Assembly: GCA_900696575.1 (NCBI GenBank)
Contig: CAADHD010000034.1
Coordinates: 1 to 64,000, forward strand
DNA from: an uncultured Bacteroidota bacterium
GTDB taxonomy: Bacteria; Bacteroidota; Bacteroidia; AKYH767-A; OLB10
Direction: 5' to 3'
Length of the DNA stretch: 64,000 nucleotides
Each line of letters starts with the position of its first letter. Position 1 is the stretch's first letter. A program made the position numbers and the translations under genes. Shown here in pieces: positions 35,975 to 44,185 of this stretch. Under the pieces are notes generated by a model. It ran no database searches. It was not told where the DNA came from and saw only the letters and a list, made by a program, of their open reading frames with translations.

Positions 35975-36421
35975 TTACGAAACTGCAATTTGTTTCGTCT
36001 GCGCTGTTTGAGCGATTTCCTTCTTGGGAATCGTCAGTTTCAATAAGCCATCAGCATACTTTGCTTCTATGTTGCCAATGTTTGCTGTTTCAGGCAAGGT
36101 AAATGAGCGGGAGAATGAACTGTAATTGTACTCTCTGCGAGTGAAATTTTTTCCTTCCTCTTTCTTTTCTTCCTCTTTTTCCGAAGCAATGGTCATTACA
36201 TCACCCTCAACACTTACTTTAAAATCTTCTTTTTTTAAACCCGGAGCGGCCATTTCTATTAAGAAACGGTCTTTCTCCTCGCTGATGTTTACGGCAGGAA
36301 TAGTTTCCTGAAAATCATTTGAAAAATAATCACGAAAACCATCACGAAACATTCGGTCGAAGATATTTTGATATCCCCCCGGCCTTAACGACCTTACCGG
36401 GCTTTTCGTTAAGATTGACAT
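35975..36421 (-). CDS. Small heat-shock protein Hsp20/alpha-crystallin
   Basis: 148 residues. A short N-terminal arm (IFDRMFRDGFRDYFSND) is followed by the alpha-crystallin domain (about 40-135): AAPGLKKEDFKVSVEGDVMT, a charged loop, FSRSFTLPE and YADGLLKLTIPKK. The C-terminal extension is short. ATP-independent holdase that keeps unfolding proteins soluble for DnaK/DnaJ. Monocistronic: its own -7 element (36449-36456) and terminator. Confidence 0.95.
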   Translation of the reverse strand: MSILTKSPVRSLRPGGYQNIFDRMFRDGFRDYFSNDFQETIPAVNISEEKDRFLIEMAAPGLKKEDFKVSVEGDVMTIASEKEEEKKEEGKNFTRREYNYSSFSRSFTLPETANIGNIEAKYADGLLKLTIPKKEIAQTAQTKQIAVS

Positions 36422-36448
36422 GGCTGTTGGTTTTTAAGTTTTGCGATT

Positions 36449-36456
36449 CAAAATTA
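36449..36456 (-). promoter_or_regulatory. -7 element of hsp20
   Basis: TAATTTTG on the minus strand matches TAnnTTTG, 27 bases before the start codon. Confidence 0.45.
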
Positions 36457-36541
36457 TACCTGAATTTTAAAATAACTCATGACCGCTACCATGTTTGCTC
36501 ATGATTTTAATCAAATGACATCAAGCATTTAATATTGCCTG

Positions 36542-37363
36542 ATGGTTGAGATTACTGATCAAACCAGTGTTCATCTGGCGCTTAAGGAGCCGGCACTCAG
36601 AATTGTGTCATTAGTTCCGTCCATTACTGAACTTTTGTCTGAACTTGAATTAGATAACGAGGTTAAAGGCATTACCCGGTTCTGCATACATCCCGGTCAT
36701 TGGAAGTATTGCAAAACCAGAATTGGAGGAACAAAAAAGATTAAGCATGACATGATTGAAAACCTTCAACCCGATTTGATTCTTGCCAATAAAGAAGAAA
36801 ATACAAAAGAAGATGTTGAAAAACTGAGAGAAAAATTTCCGGTTTATACTTCGGATGTAAAAAATCTGACTGACGCCATAGAAATGATACAACATACCGG
36901 TTTACTAACCGGAAGGGAGAAGCAAAGTCATGAATTAATTTTTTCTATCCGTAATCGGTTTGAAAGATTAAGAAAAATAATTTCAGGAATACCTGAAAAA
37001 AAAGCATTGTATTTACTATGGCAAAATCCATACATGAGCACAGGAGGAGATACTTTCATACATCATATTATGCAATCAGCAGGATTCAAAAATGCTTTCT
37101 GTCATTTCACCCGTTACCCTGAACTTACGGAACAACAAATAAAAGAATCGGGTGCTGAGATAGTTCTTCTCTCTTCAGAGCCTTTTCCTTTTAACGAGAA
37201 ACATGTTACGAAACTCAAAAATATCCTTCCCAGGGCTAAAGTGATATTGGTTGACGGTACATTTTTCTCATGGTATGGTTCAAGGCTTGCCAAAGCACCT
37301 GATTACTTTCTAAAATTGCGGACAAGAATAGGCATAATGAGTAGTTTTGACCCGCAGAGTTGA
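36542..37363 (+). CDS. BtuF-like helical-backbone metal receptor
   Basis: 273 residues resembling vitamin B12/siderophore-binding proteins of ABC importers: RIVSLVPSITELLSELELD, then GITRFCIHP, NLQPDLILANKEENTKEDV, TGLLTGR and TGGDTFIHHIMQSAGF. There is no signal peptide or lipobox, so unlike BtuF it is probably cytoplasmic. No permease or ATPase is adjacent, so an ordinary import role is doubtful; cytoplasmic cobalamin or metal binding is an open possibility. The patatin gene follows after 13 bases and may be cotranscribed. Confidence 0.8.
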   Translation: MVEITDQTSVHLALKEPALRIVSLVPSITELLSELELDNEVKGITRFCIHPGHWKYCKTRIGGTKKIKHDMIENLQPDLILANKEENTKEDVEKLREKFPVYTSDVKNLTDAIEMIQHTGLLTGREKQSHELIFSIRNRFERLRKIISGIPEKKALYLLWQNPYMSTGGDTFIHHIMQSAGFKNAFCHFTRYPELTEQQIKESGAEIVLLSSEPFPFNEKHVTKLKNILPRAKVILVDGTFFSWYGSRLAKAPDYFLKLRTRIGIMSSFDPQS

Positions 37364-37376
37364 TTCCTGAATCTTT

Positions 37377-39659
37377 ATGAGAATTTCCATTTTTCTAGCT
37401 GCATTTTTATGTGGAATGCCATTGGTTTTCTTTGCACAAAGCGTAGGAGTGGTTTTGAGCGGAGGCGGAGTGCGTGGTTTTGCACATATCGGAGTATTAA
37501 AAGCACTGGAAGAAAACGGCATCCCGGTAGATTATATTACCGGAACATCGGCTGGCGCTTTGGTCGGCAGCTCTTATGTAATAGGTCGCTCCCCTTCAGA
37601 GATTGAAAAAATTTTTACCAACGAAGAATTTATCCGATACGGCAAAGGAATCATCAGTGAAGAAGATTTGTTCTTTTTTCTTTCAAAAGAAAAAGACCCC
37701 TCGTGGTTTACTATCAAGTTTGGGATTGATTCGGTTTTACGCGCCAAACTGCCCCGAAGCGCCATCAACTCTGCTCCTGCTGATTTTACGCTTCTTGAAA
37801 GCACTGCGCAGGCCAGCGCAAAAGCCGGCTACAATTTTGACAGGTTCATGATCCCTTTCCGGTGTGTGGCCTCTGACATTAAATCAAAAAAGCAAATTAT
37901 TTATAAAGAAGGCGATCTTGGTTTTGCGGTCCGTGCTTCCATGGCATTCCCTCTTTACCTGCCTCCGCTTACTATCAATAATCAAATTCTTTTTGACGGA
38001 GGTATTTATAACAATTTCCCGATTGATGTGATGCTCAATGATTTTAATCCTGATATCATCATTGCTGTTAATGCGGCCGGTGATCCCGAAATTCCATCGG
38101 ATGACAATGTTCTCTCACAGGTTAAGAACATTCTTGTTGCTATGGAAGATTCAAAATTGCTGCGCAAACAGGATCTTTTAATTGAGCCTCACATCAACAA
38201 CATCAGTGTATTTGCTTTTGAAAACGCCCAAGCTGCCATTGACAGCGGTTATGCTGCTGTCATGAAGCTTATGCCTGAAATTAAATCCAGGATAGAAAGA
38301 AGAGTGTCAGTGCAAGAAATGAAAATGAAGCGTGATGAATTCCTAAAAGGTCAAAATGCAATTGAAGTTGACAGAATACATGCTTATGGCTTGCGGCCAT
38401 CGCAGAAATTGTATCTGCAAAAAGTGCTCAATCCTACCAACGACTGCATCTCTGTTCGTGATCTTAAAAAGAAATTTTTCAGGCTGGTACAGGACGAACA
38501 GTTCCTTTACATTTTCCCTCAGTTGGTTTTTGATTCCATTTCCGGATATTACGATTTGCATATATATGCCAAACGAGAAAAGGATTTATTGATGAACATC
38601 GGAGGCAATTTTTCTTCAAAACCAATCAATACTGCGTTTTTAAACCTTCAGTATAATTTACTTGGAAGACAATCTTTAAAACTGTTTGCCAACAGTTATT
38701 ACGGAAAGCTTTATAACTCTGGCCTTGCAAAATTGCGAATGGACATACCGGGAACCTTCAACTTTTATGTTGAACCGCTGTTCAGCCGCAGTCAATTTGA
38801 CTATTTCAACAGCAGTTCCACTTTTTTTGAAGATGTTAAACCTTCTTACCTGATATTAACCGAAACGAATACAGCATTTAATACTGGAATTCCGGTACGC
38901 AGCCGTGGTAAGTTAATTGCTTCTGCCTCGTATTTCATCAATGATTACTCTTACTATCAAACACAGGCGTTTTCAAAAACAGACACTGCAGACCGGAGTA
39001 AGCTTACGGCTTTTAGCCCGTCTATTGAGTACGAACGATCAACACTTGATAAAAAACAATTCGCTTCTTCAGGAGCTTATTTTTCAATCATAGGAAGATT
39101 GGTTACAGGCAAGCTTAATTTTTATCCCGGTTCGCTGGCACTATCAGCTGATTCCTCAAGCAGCACCAAGCGCTGGTTTCAAACAAGAATGATATACGAT
39201 AATTACTTCACCTCATTCGGAAGATGGAAATTTGGTGTTTATGGTGATCTTTTTCTGTCAAGTCAGCCTTTTTTTGATACATACCAATCCACCATTTTAT
39301 CAGTTCCACAGTTTGAGCCGACACCCGAATCATCAACCCTCTTTCTTCCGCAGTACAGAGCTCACAGTTTTGTTGGAATTGGAATAAAATCGGTTTTTCA
39401 ATTGTTCAGTAATCTTCAGTTGCGTGCCGAAGGGTATGCATTTCAACCCGTACAAGAAATTGTGGAGAATAGACTCGGAAGGGCACGCTATGGCGAAGCA
39501 TTGAACAAAAGATATTTTATTGGAACCTCAGCCCTTGTATTTCAAAACCCTATCGGGCCTGCAAGTTTACAGGTGAGTTATTACCAGGGAAGAGTAAAGC
39601 CGGTAAGTGTTATATTCAATTTTGGATATATTTTATTTAACAGGCGAACACTGAAATAA
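37377..39659 (+). CDS. Patatin-like phospholipase, type Vd autotransporter-like
   Basis: 760 residues. A signal peptide (1-20) leads into the patatin domain (about 22-310) with oxyanion loop GGGVRG (29-34), nucleophile S58 in GTSAG and dyad partner D207 in DGG. A POTRA-like segment (about 340-410; RIHAYGLRPSQKLYLQKVL) then precedes a beta-rich C-terminal half ending in an aromatic/basic strand, like an Omp85-type barrel. This order is that of PlpD/FplA type Vd autotransporters, which place a lipase at the outer membrane. Possible roles are lipid remodelling, predation or nutrient use. The catalytic dyad is intact. Confidence 0.9.
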   Translation: MRISIFLAAFLCGMPLVFFAQSVGVVLSGGGVRGFAHIGVLKALEENGIPVDYITGTSAGALVGSSYVIGRSPSEIEKIFTNEEFIRYGKGIISEEDLFFFLSKEKDPSWFTIKFGIDSVLRAKLPRSAINSAPADFTLLESTAQASAKAGYNFDRFMIPFRCVASDIKSKKQIIYKEGDLGFAVRASMAFPLYLPPLTINNQILFDGGIYNNFPIDVMLNDFNPDIIIAVNAAGDPEIPSDDNVLSQVKNILVAMEDSKLLRKQDLLIEPHINNISVFAFENAQAAIDSGYAAVMKLMPEIKSRIERRVSVQEMKMKRDEFLKGQNAIEVDRIHAYGLRPSQKLYLQKVLNPTNDCISVRDLKKKFFRLVQDEQFLYIFPQLVFDSISGYYDLHIYAKREKDLLMNIGGNFSSKPINTAFLNLQYNLLGRQSLKLFANSYYGKLYNSGLAKLRMDIPGTFNFYVEPLFSRSQFDYFNSSSTFFEDVKPSYLILTETNTAFNTGIPVRSRGKLIASASYFINDYSYYQTQAFSKTDTADRSKLTAFSPSIEYERSTLDKKQFASSGAYFSIIGRLVTGKLNFYPGSLALSADSSSSTKRWFQTRMIYDNYFTSFGRWKFGVYGDLFLSSQPFFDTYQSTILSVPQFEPTPESSTLFLPQYRAHSFVGIGIKSVFQLFSNLQLRAEGYAFQPVQEIVENRLGRARYGEALNKRYFIGTSALVFQNPIGPASLQVSYYQGRVKPVSVIFNFGYILFNRRTLK

Positions 39660-39680
39660 GAAAAGGCCGCACAAGCGGCC
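39655..39680. terminator. Bidirectional terminator
   Basis: GGCCGC (39665-39670) pairs with GCGGCC (39675-39680) around ACAA. Minus-strand flank TTTTCTTATT serves the lipoprotein gene; on the plus strand CTGC and then five U residues could end the patatin transcript. Confidence 0.75.
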
Positions 39681-39706
39681 CTGCTTTTTGTACCAGACCA
39701 ACAAAC

Positions 39707-40123
39707 TTAATTTGCGCTCAGCTCTATTTTAAGATCTATCTGTCCGGTATCCTGTTCTGTAACTAAAGACATACCCCCGGAATATGTTTTTCCGGTAGAA
39801 GTTTCTGTTCTTACTACCCTGAAGTAAAAAATTCCGCAGCTCATATTATTGCATGAAATCCAGTTTTCATTATTTCTGGCTTTTATAATGCGATCGTAGC
39901 TGTCAGGATTATCTCCTTTTGACTCTGTGATATCATATCCAATCATCACCTTTACAGGATTAGATTCACTGGAATAAACATCGCCTCCGTTTATCATCGG
40001 AATAACTTTAACCATAAGATCGCCTTGTTTACTGGAATAGCAAGTAACTTCATCTTTCTTAGCGCAACTGCTGAGAAAGGCAACTACTGCGAATGGGAGC
40101 AAATAATTTTTCATCTGTTTCAT
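39707..40123 (-). CDS. Small lipoprotein of unknown family (paralogue A)
   Basis: 138 residues (135 if the second Met is used). A lipoprotein signal peptide ends in FLSSC (C20). The mature part has KKDEVTC, a region rich in short beta strands, then WISCNNMSCGIFYFRV and TGKTYSGG. I do not recognise the family. It is clearly paralogous to the next gene upstream (40221-40628): both share KKDEVxC, NNxxCGIxxF and a TGxxYSG segment in the same order. It is probably periplasmic or on the outer membrane. No partner is evident. Confidence 0.75.
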   Translation of the reverse strand: MKQMKNYLLPFAVVAFLSSCAKKDEVTCYSSKQGDLMVKVIPMINGGDVYSSESNPVKVMIGYDITESKGDNPDSYDRIIKARNNENWISCNNMSCGIFYFRVVRTETSTGKTYSGGMSLVTEQDTGQIDLKIELSAN

Positions 40124-40220
40124 TTGGGTATTGAAACGAGATGATTGAACTGCAGGTTATTTCAATCTGCTTCTGTTTTAAAAAATTCTTACAGTGTATC
40201 TTACTAAAGCCATTTATCTT

Positions 40221-40628
40221 CTACTGAAGAGTCATATCAATCACTGCATCGGCTGCAGGCAAATCTGCATCAATGGTAATGATGCGCGAGCCGGAATAGC
40301 TTATTCCCGTGATCGGATCAATTACTCTGGCTTTACAAAAATAAATACCGCAGGTGAGATTATTAAAGCGGATGAAATCGTCATTTTCATCAGCAACTTT
40401 AACCAGATCGAAACTGGAATCGTTAAAGCCGGAGACGTCAAACTGCTCGAAAGCTACATAAGCCTTCGCCTTAGCCATAGCAGTACTGAAGTAGGGATTA
40501 CCTTCTTTCAATAGCTTTAGGGTAAGAATTCGGTCGCCCCCGTTATCAGCAATGCAAACTACTTCGTCTTTCTTCTTACATGCGCCAAAAAAGCCAATGG
40601 TTGCAGCCAGTAGTAACAACTTTTTCAT
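40221..40628 (-). CDS. Small lipoprotein of unknown family (paralogue B)
   Basis: 135 residues. Signal peptide with lipobox FFGAC (C17), then KKDEVVC, FIRFNNLTCGIYFCKARV and TGISYSGS near the end. The order and spacing match paralogue A, so the two arose by tandem duplication and diverged widely. The two shared cysteines (KKDEVxC and NNxTCGI) may form a disulfide. It has the best promoter match in the window (40653-40685). Function unknown. Confidence 0.75.
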   Translation of the reverse strand: MKKLLLLAATIGFFGACKKKDEVVCIADNGGDRILTLKLLKEGNPYFSTAMAKAKAYVAFEQFDVSGFNDSSFDLVKVADENDDFIRFNNLTCGIYFCKARVIDPITGISYSGSRIITIDADLPAADAVIDMTLQ

Positions 40629-40652
40629 TCAATTCAATTTTATTTGAATGAG

Positions 40653-40685
40653 CAAAGCTATGTAAACGGCAAGGCTTCTTTCAAA
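40653..40685 (-). promoter_or_regulatory. Promoter of the lipoprotein pair
   Basis: On the minus strand TTTG (40685-40682), 21 bases, then TAGCTTTG (40660-40653), 24 bases before the start: a full match to TTTG/TAnnTTTG. Confidence 0.6.
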
Positions 40686-40740
40686 CAGATTAAAAAATAA
40701 TTGCTGTATTGTTTGGTATTTTCGGCCACCTTTAACAAAA

Positions 40741-41321
40741 TGAACAGAATTCAACTCCTTATCAATGCCCTGCTTATTGCAGCTGTAAGTTTTCTGACTT
40801 ACCAGCTTTACGAATGTAAAAAAGACTGTAAAAATCCTGCCGGGATGCCTTCTATCCCATCCTCCGGTTCGCCTCCGGCTATTGTTTACCTAAGTACTGA
40901 TTCACTTCTCGAACAATATCCTTATTATGATCAATTGAAAAAGGACTTTGAGAAAAAGCATGACAGTTTAGATAAAATGATGAGCGGTAAAATGAAAAGT
41001 TTGGAGAATGAAATAAAAGCATATCAGGATAAAGCGCCAAACATGACAGATGAGCAAAGACAAAAGGAAGAAGAGCGCCTTTACCGAAAACAACAGGATT
41101 TCGGAAAGATGAGGCAATCACTACTGGATGAATTGGGTGAAGAGGAAGATAAAATCATGAACAGCATTTACAAGGACCTTTCGGAGGTTCTTAAAGAATA
41201 CAATAAAACCCGTGGTTATCATTTTATACTCGGCTACCAGAAGGGAAGCGGAATTTTATTGGCAAATGATTCGCTCAACATCACCAAAGAAATTATTGAT
41301 GCAGTGAATGCAAAAAAATAA
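40741..41321 (+). CDS. OmpH/Skp-family periplasmic chaperone-like protein
   Basis: 193 residues from the chosen ATG. One N-terminal membrane segment (about 5-22) leads into AIVYLSTDSLLEQYPYYDQL, the typical OmpH start. A long charged coiled coil follows (about 70-150; YRKQQDFGKMRQSLLDEL). The end, YHFILGYQKGSGILLANDSL, is also an OmpH hallmark. Skp-like trimers hold unfolded outer-membrane proteins. A start at 40701 (TTG) would add 13 residues but contains a TATTTTCG element, so 40741 is preferred. Convergent with argS, 17 bases apart. Confidence 0.85.
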
Positions 41322-41338
41322 TCCGGATGCATTACGGA

Positions 41339-43138
41339 TTACATTCTTTCCGGTGCATGAATACCCATCATCTGCAATGCTGAACGGATAACTTTTCCCG
41401 TAAAGGCAGTAAGTTTTAATCTGAATGCGGACGTATCTGAATTTTCAATATCAGCAATTGAATGATGATGATAAAAATGATTAAACAACCGGGCTGTTGA
41501 AAATGCATAATGGGCAATCAGTGCCGGGCTTAATTTCTCTGCTGCCTCATGCACTACATAAGGAAACTGAAGCAGGTGGATAATCAATTCGCGCTCTTCT
41601 TTATTGATTACATGTTGATTGCTGAACTGTCTGTTTTCATATTCACACAGTGCCTCTGTCATTCTCGCTTTCCGAAGTACAGATTGAATGCGCGCAAAGG
41701 TGTACTGAATAAACGGGCCGGTGTCGCCATTAAAGTCAATACTTTCAGCAGGATTGAACAACATTCTCTTTTCCGGGTCAACTCGCAGCAGGAAATACTT
41801 CAATGCCCCTAATCCTATGCTGCGGTAAAGTTGTTTTGCTTCTTCCGAACCGAAATCATCAATCTTACCAAGTTCTTTAGTTATCCTTTCCGATTCGGCA
41901 AACAGGTCATTCAGCAATTCATCGGCATCTACTACTGTTCCTTCACGTGATTTCATTTTACCGGATGGCAGATCAATCATGCCATAACTCAGGTGATAAA
42001 TAGCATCGCTCCAATCATAGCCCAACTTCTTAGTAATTAATTTCAAAACCTTGAAGTGGTAATCCTGTTCATTGCCAACTACATAAATCATTTTTGAAAA
42101 TCGGTAATCATCAAACCGCAATCTGGCAGTGCCGATATCCTGCGTTATGTAAACAGCCGTGCCATCGCTGCGAAGCACAACCTTTTCATCCAATCCATCC
42201 TCCGTCAGATCAATCCTGACCGAGCCATCCGGTTTTTTCTGAAAGACCTTTTTCTTTATTCCTTCCTCCACAATTTTTTTTCCAAGCAAATAGGTTTCTG
42301 ATTCATAATAAATTTTATCAAAATCAACACCCAGGTTTCTGTAAGTAACATCAAAACCTTCATAAACCCATCCGTTCATGGTTTTCCAGAGGCTGATAAT
42401 GTCTTTATCCCCATTTTCCCATTGGCGAAGCATTTCACGTGCCTCTTCCATCAAGGTTGACTTTTTTTCTGCTTCGTCTTCACTCAATCCCTGTTCCATC
42501 AGTAGCTGTTTCTCTTCCCTGAGCATTCTGTCAAACTCCACATAGTATTTTCCAACAAGATGATCGCCTTTCAACCCTGTTGATTGCGGAGTTTCACCAT
42601 TGCCACTCTTCAACCATGCTAACATGCTTTTACAGATGTGAATGCCGCGGTCATTTACCAGATTAACTTTTTTTACTTCATTGCCATCGGCTTTCAGAAT
42701 TTCAGCTACGCTCCAGCCTAGCAAGTTATTACGGATATGGCCAAGGTGTAACGGTTTGTTGGTGTTGGGCGATGAATACTCAACCACTACGGTTCCGGGT
42801 TTTTTCGAAACGGCAAATCCAAAATGGGCATGCTGCTGCGCTTTTTTAAGTTGATGCAGCCATGCTTCGTCTTTTATAACCAGATTCAGAAAGCCCTTTA
42901 CCGTGTTAAATGATTGAATGATTTCTGAGTGATTAAGGAGGTAATGGCCAAGGAGACTTCCGGTTTCTTCCGGTGATTTTTTTGAAATTTTGGTTAGCGA
43001 AAACACAACTAGTGTAATATCCCCTTCAAATTCGGCTTTTGTTCTCTGGAGCTGAATCCGCTCCGTATCAACCTTTACATTGAACAGTTTTTGCACTGCC
43101 TCAAAAGCAACATTAAAAATGTCTGTTTCAAATTGCAT
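41339..43138 (-). CDS. argS: Arginyl-tRNA synthetase
   Basis: 599 residues. Class I synthetase with the ArgRS-specific N-terminal domain (about 1-110), HIGH-type motif HLGH (131-134) in YSSPNTNKPLHLGH, a Rossmann fold, the KMSKS equivalent KMKSR (about residue 395) and a C-terminal DALR anticodon-binding domain ending ALQMMGIHAPERM. It charges tRNA-Arg with arginine. It starts 18 bases after the arginase stop, so the two are probably one transcript. Confidence 0.96.
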   Translation of the reverse strand: MQFETDIFNVAFEAVQKLFNVKVDTERIQLQRTKAEFEGDITLVVFSLTKISKKSPEETGSLLGHYLLNHSEIIQSFNTVKGFLNLVIKDEAWLHQLKKAQQHAHFGFAVSKKPGTVVVEYSSPNTNKPLHLGHIRNNLLGWSVAEILKADGNEVKKVNLVNDRGIHICKSMLAWLKSGNGETPQSTGLKGDHLVGKYYVEFDRMLREEKQLLMEQGLSEDEAEKKSTLMEEAREMLRQWENGDKDIISLWKTMNGWVYEGFDVTYRNLGVDFDKIYYESETYLLGKKIVEEGIKKKVFQKKPDGSVRIDLTEDGLDEKVVLRSDGTAVYITQDIGTARLRFDDYRFSKMIYVVGNEQDYHFKVLKLITKKLGYDWSDAIYHLSYGMIDLPSGKMKSREGTVVDADELLNDLFAESERITKELGKIDDFGSEEAKQLYRSIGLGALKYFLLRVDPEKRMLFNPAESIDFNGDTGPFIQYTFARIQSVLRKARMTEALCEYENRQFSNQHVINKEERELIIHLLQFPYVVHEAAEKLSPALIAHYAFSTARLFNHFYHHHSIADIENSDTSAFRLKLTAFTGKVIRSALQMMGIHAPERM

Positions 43139-43156
43139 TTTATATTATCTTTCTTC

Positions 43157-44101
43157 CTAAAAATAAATCTGACTGACCACCCTCTGAAGGATCTCAAAAG
43201 TATTTTCGGCCATCAGGTTTTCTTTATCGAGTGTCGGATTCACTTCAGCAATTTCGAAACAAATCACCTTGTCATTCTGCACTAACCTCACACATAAGCT
43301 GCCGGCTTCTTTCTCGGTAATTCCGTTTCGTACCGGGGTTCCTGTTCCTTTTGAAATGGAAGAATCCATGCTGTCAACATCAAAAGAAATGTAAATGGCA
43401 TTACAGTGAGCAAGATATGCCAGTGCATCGCGGGCTATTTTTTCTACTCCGTTACGCTTTACTTCTGCCGTGGTAAACACTTTTACTTTATGCTTTTTAA
43501 GCAGGTAGGTTTCTTCCGGCTCAACATCTCTTAATCCGATATAAACCAAATCGCGGTAAGAAATCTTCGGAGAAATATTGCCAATCTTTTTAAAGCGGAT
43601 CCACCAGTCTATGGTTTCCTTATCAGGTTTGTTAAGGCGGTTGGCATAATTGTCTTCGGCCAGGGCAGCAGCAATAGGCATTCCGTGCATGTTGCCTGTG
43701 GGCGTTGTAAAAGGGGAATGCAGGTCAGCATGGGCATCAATCCAAATGACTCCAAGTTTATACTTTGAACTGGCCATTCTGATTCCGGAAATAGTTCCAT
43801 AGGCTGTACTGTGATCACCTGCAAGAACAATTGGGAATTCTTTACGCTTTAACGAATCACTCACTTCCTTAGCCACTCTTTCGCAAATAGTATTCAATCC
43901 TTTTATCCTCTTCGCATAAGGGCTTCCTGCCTGCTCGAATAATAGACTGTTTTCATTCTTCACTTCCGTTGATTCAATTTTATGGAAAAGGGAACTTCCA
44001 TAATCCAATGCTGCTATTTTAAGAGCATCTATTCCGAGGCTTGCACCACGAGTACCTGCCCCAATTTCCGACTTCACTTCAATAAACCTGATTTTAGCCA
44101 T
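43157..44101 (-). CDS. Ureohydrolase, arginase-like
   Basis: 314 residues. Manganese ligands of the arginase/agmatinase fold are all present: H97 (GDHST), D122, H124 and D126 (WIDAHADLHSP), D241 and D243 (SFDVDSMD). The GTGTPV segment (252-257), with V instead of the E usual in agmatinases, favours arginase (arginine to ornithine and urea). The divergent arginine decarboxylase gene would favour agmatinase by context. I lean to arginase from the residue. It precedes argS in the same direction. Confidence 0.88.
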   Translation of the reverse strand: MAKIRFIEVKSEIGAGTRGASLGIDALKIAALDYGSSLFHKIESTEVKNENSLLFEQAGSPYAKRIKGLNTICERVAKEVSDSLKRKEFPIVLAGDHSTAYGTISGIRMASSKYKLGVIWIDAHADLHSPFTTPTGNMHGMPIAAALAEDNYANRLNKPDKETIDWWIRFKKIGNISPKISYRDLVYIGLRDVEPEETYLLKKHKVKVFTTAEVKRNGVEKIARDALAYLAHCNAIYISFDVDSMDSSISKGTGTPVRNGITEKEAGSLCVRLVQNDKVICFEIAEVNPTLDKENLMAENTFEILQRVVSQIYF

Positions 44102-44185
44102 ATTAACTCCTTTACATGTTTTCTTTTTTGTTAATCCATGATACTTACATTCGCACTCATTTAATCATCCGGCTTAATCACTGCT

